NCBI GenBank assembly: GCA_024278215.1
Contig: JAJRTR010000182.1
Coordinates: 1-64,000, forward strand
DNA: 64,000 bases
Direction: 5' to 3'
Source of the DNA: a bacterium
GTDB taxonomy: Bacteria > UBP15 > UBA6099 > JAJRTR01
Each line of letters begins with the position of its first letter. Within the stretch, counting starts at the first letter, position 1. Position numbers and translations under genes: made by a program. This document shows positions 27,859-36,322 of the stretch, piece after piece. Under the pieces are notes generated by a model that worked only from the letters and a program-made list of their open reading frames with translations, made no database searches and was not told where the DNA came from.

Positions 27859-28671
27859 ATGTCTATACTTGATGATTTCAAGCTTGATGGTAAAGTGGCA
27901 GTTGTCACTGGCGCGGGACGCGGAATCGGCCAGACGACGGCAGTTTCGTATGCCGAGGGCGGCGCGAAGGTCGTTATCGCGGACCTGGACGCGGACCCGG
28001 CGAACGAAACGCTCGAACTGGTGAAAAAAGCTGGCAGCGACGGGGTCGTGGTCACGGGCAACGTCGCCAAAAAGGACGATTGTGCAAAAATGGTCAAAAC
28101 CGCTCTCGACAAGTTCGGCGGTATCGACATCATGACAAATATCGCGGGCATCACGCGCGACGGCATGCTCCACAAAATGGACGAAGACGCCTGGAATTTC
28201 GTCATTGACATCAACCTGAAAGGGACTTTCCTTTGCAGCCAGGCGGCCATTGCCGCCATGCGCGACCTCGCCAAGGCGGAAGGCAAGGATAAGAAATCCC
28301 GAAAAATCATCAACACCGCTTCCATCGCCGGCATGTCGGGCAACAAGGGCCAGGCAAACTACTCGGCCGCCAAGGCCGGTATCATCGGCATGACGAAATC
28401 TATTGCTAAAGAGGGACTCATGTTCAATATACAGGCCAATGTCGTAGCTCCCGGCTGGGTCGACACACGCCTCACCGCCGAGAAAAAGGAAGGCCAGACC
28501 ATCGGCATCCCCGGCCAGGACCGCCAGCAGACTCTTATGTATATGCAGATCATGGGCATCCGCACAGGCAAACCCATCGACCTCGCGCGCGTGTTCTATT
28601 TCCTCGCGTGCCCGGCTTCCGACTATCTCACCGCGCAGTGCATCAACGTCAGCGGCGGACTGCTGACATGA
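27859..28671 (+). CDS. FabG-like short-chain dehydrogenase/reductase
   Basis: A 270-residue SDR resembling 3-oxoacyl-ACP reductase (FabG). NAD(P)-binding motif T-G-A-G-R-G-I-G (17-24), N-I-A-G (94-97), Ser155 and the Y-x3-K pair Tyr168/Lys172. FabG reduces 3-oxoacyl-ACP with NADPH; since no other fatty-acid genes are near, a separate role in sugar or alcohol metabolism is possible. The ATG at 27859 has AGGGGGAAG upstream. It is followed by its own terminator and is preceded by a promoter, so it is likely a single-gene unit. Confidence 0.88.
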   Translation: MSILDDFKLDGKVAVVTGAGRGIGQTTAVSYAEGGAKVVIADLDADPANETLELVKKAGSDGVVVTGNVAKKDDCAKMVKTALDKFGGIDIMTNIAGITRDGMLHKMDEDAWNFVIDINLKGTFLCSQAAIAAMRDLAKAEGKDKKSRKIINTASIAGMSGNKGQANYSAAKAGIIGMTKSIAKEGLMFNIQANVVAPGWVDTRLTAEKKEGQTIGIPGQDRQQTLMYMQIMGIRTGKPIDLARVFYFLACPASDYLTAQCINVSGGLLT

Positions 28672-28705
28672 TTACGACGCAATGAAGTATTCAGAATCTT
28701 TCCGA

Positions 28706-28735
28706 AGCCGTCCGGCACATCAACGGGCGGCTTTT
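28706..28735 (+). terminator. Rho-independent terminator
   Basis: Stem AGCCGTCCG (28706-28714) with CGGGCGGCT (28724-28732), followed by TTT. It lies 35 bp after the SDR stop and separates it from aroB. Confidence 0.75.
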
Positions 28736-28740
28736 CTCAT

Positions 28741-28770
28741 TTGACATTGTGCGCGCCCTTCTGATAGATT
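28741..28770 (+). promoter_or_regulatory. Candidate promoter of aroB
   Basis: TTGACA at 28741-28746 and TAGATT at 28765-28770 with an 18-bp spacer, 31 bp upstream of the aroB ATG. Confidence 0.5.
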
Positions 28771-28801
28771 GCACTCGACTATTGCAAGCAGGTAATAATA
28801 T

Positions 28802-29914
28802 ATGAAAAAGAACAATGCTATAAGATACAAAGTTATTGTCAGGCCCGGCGGCGGGCGCGACTACCCGATCCTCATCGGCAACAATATCATGTCCTCGCTG
28901 AAAAACGCCGTCGCCGGTATATCCACAAACTGCCGCGTACTGCTGGTATCCGACAAAAAAGTGGCGTCGTTCTATCTCGAAGACGCCCGAAAAGGCATCG
29001 CGGGCGCCGGAGCCGACATTCAGACGGAAGTGCTGCCGGCAGGTGAGAAGCAAAAAAATTTCAGGACTTATGCAAAGTTGATAAACAGGCTTGCCGGGAT
29101 GGACGACGCGCGTGACCTCATTGTAGCCGCGCTTGGCGGTGGTGTCGTGGGCGACGCCGCGGGGTTCGCCGCTGCGACATACCGGCGCGGCATCCCGCTG
29201 ATCCAGATTCCAACTACGCTGCTCGCTTGTGTCGACTCGAGCGTCGGCGGCAAGACCGCTATCGACCTGCCGGAAGGTAAAAACCTCGTCGGCGCGTTCC
29301 ATCAGCCGCGCGCCGTGATCGTCGATCTCGACACGCTCGCGACCCTGCCGCCTCGCGAACTACGCGCCGGTATGGCGGAAGTAATAAAATATGGTTTCAT
29401 TATGGACGCGAAATTCACAGCGAAACTCGAGAAGCGGATCGACCGTTTGCTCGGACTCGATTCGACAGAAATGGCCGCCGTTGTCAAGCGTTGCTGCGAG
29501 TTGAAAGCGCGGGTAGTAAAAGCCGACGAGCGCGACACGAAAGGCGCGCGCGCGATTCTCAACTTCGGACACACGTTCGCGCACGCTGTCGAGACTGCCC
29601 GCGGCTACACGAAATACCGCCACGGCGAGGCAGTCGGTGTTGGAATGGTCTGCGCCGCCGAATTGTCCGAACGCGCCGGAATGCTCGACGCGGGCGGCGC
29701 GGCGCGTGTCGAGCGGCTTGTCGATGCCTGCGGCCTGCCCGTGAAGATCGACGGCGCGGCCCCGGGCGAACTCATCGACCTCATGCAGAGGGACAAAAAA
29801 ACGAAAGGCGGCAAACTCCGTTTCGTGCTCCTCGAATCGATCGGCAGCGCAAAACTCGTCGGCGATATACCGGTGCGGCTGGTCTCCGCCGTCCTTAAAA
29901 AGAGATGCGTCTGA
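28802..29914 (+). CDS. aroB: 3-dehydroquinate synthase
   Basis: A 370-residue AroB. It converts DAHP to 3-dehydroquinate in the shikimate pathway. Visible: the NAD-binding G-G-G-V-V-G-D-A-A-G-F (112-122), P-T-T-L-L-A-x-V-D-S-S-V-G-G-K-T (137-152), N-F-G-H-T-F-A-H-A-V-E (metal-binding His) and Y-R-H-G-E-A-V. Length is normal. The ribosome binding site is AGGTAAT. It stands alone without other aro genes, as is common. It is followed by 500 bp of gene remnants. Confidence 0.97.
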   Translation: MKKNNAIRYKVIVRPGGGRDYPILIGNNIMSSLKNAVAGISTNCRVLLVSDKKVASFYLEDARKGIAGAGADIQTEVLPAGEKQKNFRTYAKLINRLAGMDDARDLIVAALGGGVVGDAAGFAAATYRRGIPLIQIPTTLLACVDSSVGGKTAIDLPEGKNLVGAFHQPRAVIVDLDTLATLPPRELRAGMAEVIKYGFIMDAKFTAKLEKRIDRLLGLDSTEMAAVVKRCCELKARVVKADERDTKGARAILNFGHTFAHAVETARGYTKYRHGEAVGVGMVCAAELSERAGMLDAGGAARVERLVDACGLPVKIDGAAPGELIDLMQRDKKTKGGKLRFVLLESIGSAKLVGDIPVRLVSAVLKKRCV

Positions 29915-30042
29915 ACTTCGCATGACGACGCTGTTGATGATAGAATATCACTATGTAAGCTTATATGCAGACCACTCTGCAGATGAACGAAGAACTACGA
30001 AACTAAAAAACAGATATGACAAGCACAACATCGGGGTAAAAT

Positions 30043-30282
30043 ATGAAACTCAAGAGACTGAAAACAGCAGGCTTCAGAGGCATATCAGGCACACTCGACA
30101 TCGACTTCACTGGAAGCGGCGGAATGTTCCAGCCTTTTTTATTCAGCAGTCCTGTACAATCTGAAAAAGAGAATCGAGACGCATTCCGGTCCTGTTTGCT
30201 CCTCATAAGACGTCGGCAATACGTTAGTTTGTCAACGCTTTTGATGATTTCTCAAATTCCGGGATTTATAACACTATTTTAA
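30043..30282 (+). pseudogene. Remnant of an AAA/SMC-like ATPase gene
   Basis: The first 25 or so codons (M-K-L-K-R-L-K-T-A-G-F-R-G-I and L-D-I-D-F) match the usual opening of SMC/RecF-type AAA_23 ATPases, with a GGGGTAAA ribosome binding site. The rest of the ORF does not continue the family (no Walker A follows). It looks like the start of a truncated gene. Confidence 0.5.
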
Positions 30283-30285
30283 CGT

Positions 30286-30414
30286 GCGGCGGAAGTCAAC
30301 CTGATCGAGGACCCGATGGCCGAATACGACCCGATCACCATCAACGGCTCGACGCGCAGGGTTGCTCTCGGACATCATGAGATAAAGACTTTAAAAGTAT
30401 CGAAGCAGCTGATG
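30286..30414 (+). pseudogene. Remnant of a GH38 alpha-mannosidase 3' end
   Basis: In-frame A-A-E-V-N-L-I-E-D-P, a short gap, then G-H-H-E-I-K-T-L-K-V resembles the C-terminal end of GH38 alpha-mannosidases (where E-C-N-L-x-E-E and E-I-K-T-L-x-L occur). No upstream catalytic domain exists here. It lies directly before the CgeB-like gene and probably resulted from a deletion. Confidence 0.4.
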
Positions 30415-30416
30415 AT

Positions 30417-32144
30417 ATGGCCACACACAACAGTATTTTCGCGGAGAATATCGAAGCGTTGCGCCGAAATGACAGCCGCATGGCGGATGCGCTTGAAAAT
30501 GCCGCTGCAAGCGTGATTCCATATCAATTGGAGTCGTCACGTTCGGGGCTGCCGACGTTCTCGATTGTTAATGGCGCAAAAAAGAGGTACGTGCACAGCA
30601 AAGTCGATCCATTGCTCGAAGCTGCGAAAATGCTGGTGGCCTCGGATGTCGAAGGTGTGCGTACTCTAGTAATATGCGGCCTGGGACTTGGCTACATACT
30701 GAAAGCAATCGAGAAGTATTATAAAACACTTCCGTTCGTCATCATAGCAATCGAGCGCAGCCCGGAAGTTCTGGCCGAAGGCCTGCGCCATATCGACATT
30801 TCTTCCATTCTTGGCAATTCGAACTTCAAACTTTTCGCCGGAGACTGTGCGGACGATCTCATTCCAACGGTCCGCGAGCCGGTCCGCTATATTTTTATCC
30901 CGCCACTTTTTTCGCGTGACGAAAATTATTACGCACATTTCCTGCGGCGCGTCATGAAGAGCCTGGTTACTGAAAAAAGTCGCAAAACTCTGAAAATAGC
31001 ACTCCATATATATCCGTTCCTTTTCGACAGTCTGAAAAGAACTCTGCGGAATATGGGGCATGATGTGAAAACGATACGCGGGTCCGGAAACGTTGTCAGA
31101 AAATTGTCGGATGCCGTTCCGGACATCGTTGTTTCGGTCAATCTGCAACCCGAGCTTGCACACGCATGTAAACTGCTGCACATTCCCTATGCAGTCATCG
31201 GTATCGATGCCGTTGTGAATTCCGAGCTGCTCGATCCCGGCCTTGCCGCCGACTCGACACACCTTTTTCTGTTCAATAAATCCGACGCGCAACTTTTCAA
31301 TGATATCGGATACAAAAACGCATTCCATTTCCCGCTGGGAACAGATACGGATATTTTCAAACCTGTCTGCCCTCCGCCCGGCGCAACGGCGTCCGACATC
31401 TCTTTTGTCGGCCACTCATTTACGTCGGATGTCAACGAGTACAGGGAATCGATCGTTCCGAACCTGACCGAAATAGTATCGAGCGCCTCCGATACCGGCA
31501 TAGCCGAGGCTTCCGAGCGCGCCTTGTTCTTTTTCAGAGAAGCACTTGAAAAGCAGTGTGAAGATCATTTTACATATACTCTCGATTCCTTTTTTGGAGC
31601 GAATCCTGAGCGTGTCTCCGAACTTCGGAAAATATTCTCCTGTGAGACCGTAGGGACGTTGCCTGTCCTTCTCGGCAAAGAGGCATCGTGCAGAAAGCGG
31701 CTCGAGATAATCTCGAATATCGCCGCCCGGTACAGAATAGACGTCTATGGCGACGACGGATGGCGCGAAGCTTCAGGCCGGATGCTGAAGTTACACGGTC
31801 GGGTTCCCTACGGAAAACTCCCGGATATTTATTGTGCATCCGCGATAAACCTTAATATCAATCGCGTATATGCGACAGACCCCGTGCCGCTGCGCGTGTT
31901 CGACATAGCCGCCTGTGGCGCATTCGTCATGTCGGACCGTTCGTCGGACCTTGTCGACATATTCGAGCCGGACACCGAGATCGGCGTCTTCAGTTCGCTG
32001 CGCGAAATGCACGAAAAGATTGATTTTTTCCTCGATCATCCCGAACAGCGAAAAGCGGCAGCGGAGCGAGCACGAAAAAAGGTTGTCGAAAAATACTCCC
32101 TGAGGCATCGACTCGATATTATTCTTGACCTTTGCCTGGAATAG
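30417..32144 (+). CDS. CgeB-like glycosyltransferase with MptE/Maf-like N-domain
   Basis: A 575-residue protein. Residues 1-200 resemble the DUF115/MptE-like domain of motility accessory (Maf) proteins: T-L-V-I-C-G-L-G-L-G-Y. Later parts match the CgeB/DUF3880 and Glyco_trans_1_2 arrangement, with P-L-R-V-F-D-I-A-A-C-G-A-F-V-M-S-D and D-L-V-D-I-F. CgeB-type proteins are proposed glycosyltransferases of surface or spore polysaccharides; Maf proteins glycosylate flagellin. The combination suggests modification of a surface protein or glycan. The ribosome binding site is weak. Confidence 0.75.
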   Translation: MATHNSIFAENIEALRRNDSRMADALENAAASVIPYQLESSRSGLPTFSIVNGAKKRYVHSKVDPLLEAAKMLVASDVEGVRTLVICGLGLGYILKAIEKYYKTLPFVIIAIERSPEVLAEGLRHIDISSILGNSNFKLFAGDCADDLIPTVREPVRYIFIPPLFSRDENYYAHFLRRVMKSLVTEKSRKTLKIALHIYPFLFDSLKRTLRNMGHDVKTIRGSGNVVRKLSDAVPDIVVSVNLQPELAHACKLLHIPYAVIGIDAVVNSELLDPGLAADSTHLFLFNKSDAQLFNDIGYKNAFHFPLGTDTDIFKPVCPPPGATASDISFVGHSFTSDVNEYRESIVPNLTEIVSSASDTGIAEASERALFFFREALEKQCEDHFTYTLDSFFGANPERVSELRKIFSCETVGTLPVLLGKEASCRKRLEIISNIAARYRIDVYGDDGWREASGRMLKLHGRVPYGKLPDIYCASAINLNINRVYATDPVPLRVFDIAACGAFVMSDRSSDLVDIFEPDTEIGVFSSLREMHEKIDFFLDHPEQRKAAAERARKKVVEKYSLRHRLDIILDLCLE

Positions 32145-32160
32145 CGAGAAAGGACATAAT

Positions 32161-32748
32161 ATGAGAATGAACAACAATAGCTCAATGTTGATATTAACAA
32201 CAACAATAATAATATTATTCTGCATTCCGACAATATGCGGATGCAACCGGCAGAAAACAGAAAAACAAGAGGGGGTTGCAGCAATGACAATGAAAATCGA
32301 AAGTCCGGCGTTTGCCGGAGGCGGCAGGATTCCGGCAGGGTTCACATGTTCCGGCGCGGACATCTCACCAGCGCTCAAATGGACGGCACCGCCTGAAGGA
32401 ACCGTGGAACTCGTTCTTATTATGGACGACCCCGACGCGCCGATGGGCACCTGGACCCACTGGATTCTTTATGGACTCGACCCGGCCACGCGCGAACTGC
32501 CTGAAGGCGTCTCGAAGGGCACAACAGCACCGGAAATCGGCGCGAAGCAAGGCATAACGAGCTTCGGCAGACCCGGCTACGGCGGTCCGTGTCCGCCACC
32601 AGGTCCCGACCATCGTTATTTCTTCAAACTCCATGCGCTCGACACCGCGACGAACCTGCCCGCCGGCGCTTCACTGCGCGAGGTGGAACACGCGATACGT
32701 GGTCACATCATCGCGGAAGCGCAACTTATGGGCACATTCAGCAGATAG
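32161..32748 (+). CDS. PEBP/Raf-kinase-inhibitor-like lipoprotein (YbhB family)
   Basis: A 195-residue protein of the phosphatidylethanolamine-binding protein family (YbhB/YbcL). Residues 14-30 are hydrophobic and end I-C-G-C, a probable lipobox, so it is likely a lipoprotein. The PEBP motifs are M-D-D-P-D-A-P and G-P-C-P-P-P-G-P-x-H-R-Y. Bacterial YbhB proteins have no firmly known substrate. It starts 16 bp after the CgeB-like stop (GAAAGGA ribosome binding site), so the two genes may be cotranscribed. Confidence 0.9.
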   Translation: MRMNNNSSMLILTTTIIILFCIPTICGCNRQKTEKQEGVAAMTMKIESPAFAGGGRIPAGFTCSGADISPALKWTAPPEGTVELVLIMDDPDAPMGTWTHWILYGLDPATRELPEGVSKGTTAPEIGAKQGITSFGRPGYGGPCPPPGPDHRYFFKLHALDTATNLPAGASLREVEHAIRGHIIAEAQLMGTFSR

Positions 32749-32779
32749 CGCCGGCAAAGCGGTTTCACAGACAGCTACA

Positions 32780-32978
32780 CCGCATATTTCGCCAATGCGG
32801 GCCAAAAATCGGGAGAATGCCTGTAATGATAAGGCGCGGCAAGTGAGTGGGGAGGGAGCAGCCGGCCAGCCGGCCTCTTGCGCAAAATGCCGGTATGTGA
32901 CCGATCCCGAATCGCCGACGCAACGCAGTAGAACAGGCGTTATCGTGATTTTCCGGATTCCTTTGTGAGAAATCCGGG
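32780..32978 (+). mobile_element. R3 element, copy A
   Basis: A 199-bp element with a hairpin at each end: C-C-G-C-A-T ... A-T-G-C-G-G at the left, and GGATTCC..GAAATCC type at the right. Copy B (34437-34635) is about 90% identical in inverse orientation. There are no terminal inverted repeats; the two end hairpins differ. This structure resembles non-autonomous IS200/IS605-type elements. It lies downstream of the PEBP gene. Confidence 0.8.
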
Positions 32979-33020
32979 CTATGGACAATTGCAGCCGAAT
33001 CAGAATCTTGCAATTGGCTC
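32979..33020. repeat. Partial R1 end
   Basis: Right end of R1 (CTATGGACAATTGCAGCCG to CAATTGGCTC), joined directly to R3 copy A. The left half of R1 is missing, so R3 may have entered an R1 copy or the copy was deleted. Confidence 0.65.
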
Positions 33021-33026
33021 ATAAGT

Positions 33027-34403
33027 TCAGGAAATACCGCTTTTTTCGCCTTTGTCGTAATCCGGATAATATTTCACAAAGACGTAACAGGCGACAAAAC
33101 AGATTACGCCCGTGACCGGCCCGATGAGAATTACAGGGGTCGCGTTGCTTTTCGAGAACTCGCCGAACGGCGCGTAAACAGCATAGCGAATAATATAACT
33201 CAGCGCCATTCCCATTTTCATTGCAAAACCCAGCGCGCCCGCAAAAACAGCTTCGCGTTTCGGAACACGATGCACCTCCGAGTCTTCGTCTGCTATGTCG
33301 CCTATCAGGACATAAGGCAACACGAATTTCACCGCCTGCGGAAGCCCGGCGATTGTCACTATGCCGAACGCTGCGATCAACTGGATATTATCCGGAAGAA
33401 TCCCGACAAGGCCAAGTCCGAAAAAGACTACTCCGAACCCTCCCAGCCCGAACGCATAAAGTTTTTTCTTCCCATACTTTTCGGCAAGTTGGGGGATAAA
33501 GAAGCTTGCCCCGAGACAAACGAGGATAAACGGAAAAAGCAGGAGGGGAACAAATCCTTCATCTTTACCCAGGACAATAAGCGTATACTCGACAATAACT
33601 ATATTTATCAGAAAGATCGCCATTGAAAATATTGTTTCCGCAATAGTCAACACTCTGAACGAATGCAGCTTGAACGCTTCGCGGAATTGAGACATTATCT
33701 GCGCGACAGAGGAACCGTCCCCTTTTTCGACAGGTGTGTTGATATCGAACCGCTCTTTGATGTTCCAGCCGGCGAACTGGAAACACGCAAATGCGGCTGC
33801 ACCATATATCACGCCCATTGCTTTCGCTCCGACGGCATGGACTACAAAACCGCTCAAGTTGGCGATAACGAAACCCACAGCAAGTCCGATACCCCAGTAT
33901 TTCGCGAATTCGACACGCCCCTCTTTCGTGACGCCCACTTCAGGAGTGAGCGCCAGCAGTGGGATGAGCACCATCGTTATAGCCCACCAGAAGATAATGG
34001 AGACTGCCAGCCCGAAGACAAAATTCCATGTCGATGAATGCGCTATCGGCGGAAACCAGAAAAGAATAAATGAAATACATGCCGGTATCGACGCATAAAT
34101 GATCCATGGCCTGCGCCGACCAAGCCGGGAGCGTGTGCGGTCCGACCAGTAGCCCACAAGAGGGTCCGAAACAGCATCGGTCACCCTTGCCAGAAGCAGC
34201 ATACTGCTGGCTAGTATGAACGTCGTATAAAAAACCTGATTTGTGATGTTTTCATCTTTCGGGGCGTGGTAGAAAACCTGCGACCACATGAAATATGTGG
34301 CAGTTACAAACTGGATGCCCAGTGCGCTGCAAAAGTAGGCCATCCCCTCCAGCCTGGTAAATGGAAATTTTTCTCTTGTCGTTTTCTGTATGGTTTCGCT
34401 CAT
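33027..34403 (-). CDS. GPH-family sugar:cation symporter
   Basis: A 458-residue MFS transporter of the glycoside-pentoside-hexuronide (GPH, MelB/XynT-like) family, with 12 predicted membrane helices. The family signature lies near the N-terminus: D-A-V-S-D-P-L-V-G-Y-W-S-D-R-T-R-S-R-x-G-R-R-R-P-W (the loop 2-3 motif). It would import a sugar or glycoside with Na+ or H+. No glycoside hydrolase is adjacent. The gene is flanked by two R3 copies in opposite orientation (32780-32978 and 34437-34635). GAGGCC lies upstream of the ATG. Confidence 0.92.
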   Translation of the reverse strand: MSETIQKTTREKFPFTRLEGMAYFCSALGIQFVTATYFMWSQVFYHAPKDENITNQVFYTTFILASSMLLLARVTDAVSDPLVGYWSDRTRSRLGRRRPWIIYASIPACISFILFWFPPIAHSSTWNFVFGLAVSIIFWWAITMVLIPLLALTPEVGVTKEGRVEFAKYWGIGLAVGFVIANLSGFVVHAVGAKAMGVIYGAAAFACFQFAGWNIKERFDINTPVEKGDGSSVAQIMSQFREAFKLHSFRVLTIAETIFSMAIFLINIVIVEYTLIVLGKDEGFVPLLLFPFILVCLGASFFIPQLAEKYGKKKLYAFGLGGFGVVFFGLGLVGILPDNIQLIAAFGIVTIAGLPQAVKFVLPYVLIGDIADEDSEVHRVPKREAVFAGALGFAMKMGMALSYIIRYAVYAPFGEFSKSNATPVILIGPVTGVICFVACYVFVKYYPDYDKGEKSGIS

Positions 34404-34436
34404 CGGCAGGCCTCATGTATTCGATATTCACGTTAA

Positions 34437-34635
34437 CCCGGATTTCTCACAAAGAAATCCGGAAAATCGCTATAACGCCTGTTCTACTGCGTTGCGGCGG
34501 CGATTCGGGATTGGTCGCATACCTGCATTTTGCGCAAGAAGCCGGCTGGCCGGCTGCTCCCTCACCACTCGCTTGCTGCGCCTTGTGTTACAGGCATTCT
34601 CCCGATTATTGGTCCGCATTGGTGAAATATGCGGG
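34437..34635 (-). mobile_element. R3 element, copy B
   Basis: A 199-bp R3 copy in reverse orientation. The right hairpin end (C-C-C-G-G-A-T-T-T-C, loop, G-A-A-A-T-C-C-G-G) comes first here at 34437 and the CCGCATTGGTGAAATATGCGGG hairpin closes it. With copy A it forms a 199-bp inverted pair around the symporter gene. Confidence 0.8.
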
Positions 34636-34772
34636 CTAACGTATTATCCGCTTGTGCGGATTGTGTCGGGATGCTGTTATCAAGGGATTATATATTAATG
34701 GGCGTAAGATAGGAAGAACCTGTGGAGGAGTGGGGCGTTCACAAAAAAAGCGGGGTTGCGTATTTTGCATCA

Positions 34773-34794
34773 GAGCCGATTGCGCAATCCGCTC
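34773..34794. repeat. R1 ends joined back to back
   Basis: GAGCCGATTGCGCAATCCGCTC is a 22-bp palindrome-like joint of two R1 termini, possibly an excision or deletion scar. Nothing else is recognised in 34636-34846. Confidence 0.4.
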
Positions 34795-34846
34795 CACTGT
34801 GTAAGGTAAAGCGGCACAAACAACATAATCTTCACAGAGGCAACTT

Positions 34847-34924
34847 ATAGTGTCGTGTCAACAAAGAAAAGACGTAAGATGGGTTAGCGTAAAAACGATA
34901 AAAGTGATAGGACGCGGTCATCGC
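34847..34924. repeat. R4 left end
   Basis: TGTCGTGTCAACAAAGAAAA and the following bases through GATAAAAG match the left half of the R4 element at 24089. It is followed immediately by an R2 element, then by an inverted internal piece of R4 (35047-35090). Confidence 0.6.
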
Positions 34925-35046
34925 AGGGTGTGCGACATAAAAGTAGGTTAAAAACAACCACATTTTCAATGTGCAAAAACAGGGACTGGTAACGCTGTTT
35001 TTTGCGGTACCTGTCACGCTTTTCGCACTTTTGTGTCGTACGCCCT
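34925..35046. mobile_element. R2 element, copy 3
   Basis: A 122-bp R2 copy with ends AGGGTGTGCGACATAAAAG and CACTTTTGTGTCGTACGCCCT style. It is shorter than the others by an internal deletion, and no target duplication is visible. It is set inside or beside R4 sequence. Confidence 0.75.
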
Positions 35047-35183
35047 GCACATCTCGCCTGAGCATATTTCTCTCGAAAACGGTTATTACAGGCACAGGTT
35101 GAGGCAGGAGGCGGTGACCCCGCCCTTGTGCATTTACAGATGTGCTGCGCCACTGAAAAACACGTTCTGCCGGAAAAGAATTC

Positions 35184-35212
35184 TTTCAATTAGGTGGAGA
35201 CTCGGTTATAAT
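35184..35212 (+). promoter_or_regulatory. Candidate promoter of the binding protein gene
   Basis: TTTCAA at 35184-35189 and a consensus TATAAT at 35207-35212 with a 17-bp spacer, 33 bp before the ATG. The -35 is weak. Confidence 0.4.
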
Positions 35213-35244
35213 TGTGCAAAACAACACAGACGCGGAGAAAGAGT

Positions 35245-36216
35245 ATGAATAAATTCAGGATAGCTGCGATAGCTGTTTTGTTGATGTCGGTCGTAGTGTT
35301 TTTCGCACCGGAGCCGAACGCGGCAGAGCCGGAAACGAGCGGTCGCGAATACGTGTTTTATCTGCCTCTCTCCAAAGGGCTTGCCCAGGGAAGCTTCAGC
35401 AAACTGATGAGAGATATTGTAAAAACCCTTGCAAGTGTCACAGGGATCAAAATCAAATGTTTGCAGGATACGTATGATGTGGGAACAATCGTAAACAGCA
35501 TGGTATACGAAAAAATGTCTGCGGGCGAGGCAGATGTCAGTTACGTGAATTCTATCGAGTACCTGGAGGAACGTGAGAAATGGGACAAGATATTCCGGCC
35601 TGTCTTTCTCATTCAATTTAACGGAAAGTATTACAACGAGTACTGCATGTATGTGGACCGCGAAAGTAGCGTTGAAACAATCGGTGATACTCGCGGGATG
35701 GTCTGGGGCGGAATGGACACGGTGCAGACCCGCATGGTGCTGCACGATGCGGGAATAGATGAGCCGCTCGCCGATTTTTATTCAGCTCGCAAGTTTATTT
35801 TCGAATCTCCCGTCACTAATTATCTCGAAGCACTGGCACAGGGCGACATCGATGTTTTCGTGGCAAACAAGGGGCAGATGTTGATGAGCGGCGGTGTGCC
35901 GGGCTCGACTGGAAAAGTCAAGAGCATCGCATTCAAAGAGATCGCCTGTGTCGAGGGTGAACATTCATGGATTTTCGGGTTTCGCAAAAATGTTCCGAAA
36001 GAAATTGTGTCAAAAGTTATGAAGAACATTCTGAAGGCACACAAACTTCCTGAGTTCAGACAGTTCGGATTCCTCTTTGTAGCTATCAAGGGCCATTTCG
36101 CTCCGTTCAAGGAAGAAAACCTTACACGCACCAAGGAAATCGTCAAACTGAAAAAAGAATTTAACTGGAGAAAAGAACAGGCCGATTTTTACAAGACTGC
36201 GCCCGAAAGAGAGTAA
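35245..36216 (+). CDS. PhnD-like solute-binding protein, orphan
   Basis: A 323-residue exported protein with a signal peptide (residues 1-27, ending P-N-A-A-E). It resembles the phosphonate-binding PhnD family (PF12974), as judged by layout: Y-L-P-L-S-x-G, repeated A-D-V-S-Y-V, W-G-G-M-D-T-V and the conserved late E-G-E-H-S-W-I-F. No ABC permease or ATPase is nearby, so its partner is unknown. Paralogue of the 61.2 kb protein (shared V-A/M-A-I-K-G-H-F near the C-terminus). It may act as a sensor for a kinase. GGAGAAAG lies 4 nt before the ATG at 35245. Confidence 0.8.
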   Translation: MNKFRIAAIAVLLMSVVVFFAPEPNAAEPETSGREYVFYLPLSKGLAQGSFSKLMRDIVKTLASVTGIKIKCLQDTYDVGTIVNSMVYEKMSAGEADVSYVNSIEYLEEREKWDKIFRPVFLIQFNGKYYNEYCMYVDRESSVETIGDTRGMVWGGMDTVQTRMVLHDAGIDEPLADFYSARKFIFESPVTNYLEALAQGDIDVFVANKGQMLMSGGVPGSTGKVKSIAFKEIACVEGEHSWIFGFRKNVPKEIVSKVMKNILKAHKLPEFRQFGFLFVAIKGHFAPFKEENLTRTKEIVKLKKEFNWRKEQADFYKTAPERE

Positions 36217-36284
36217 GCGGTAAATGTCCGGGTGCGCGCGCTTCATGATGAGCAGCGCGCCTCAGCTCGTTTTGCCTGCGCATT

Positions 36285-36314
36285 TTGACTTTTCAAGAAT
36301 ATGCGATATATAAT
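36285..36314 (+). promoter_or_regulatory. Promoter close to ATG, possible leaderless gene
   Basis: TTGACT at 36285-36290 and TATAAT at 36309-36314 with an 18-bp spacer. The ATG of the next gene is only 8 nt after the -10 box, so the transcript may begin at or near the start codon. Confidence 0.5.
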
Positions 36315-36322
36315 CTGAAACC

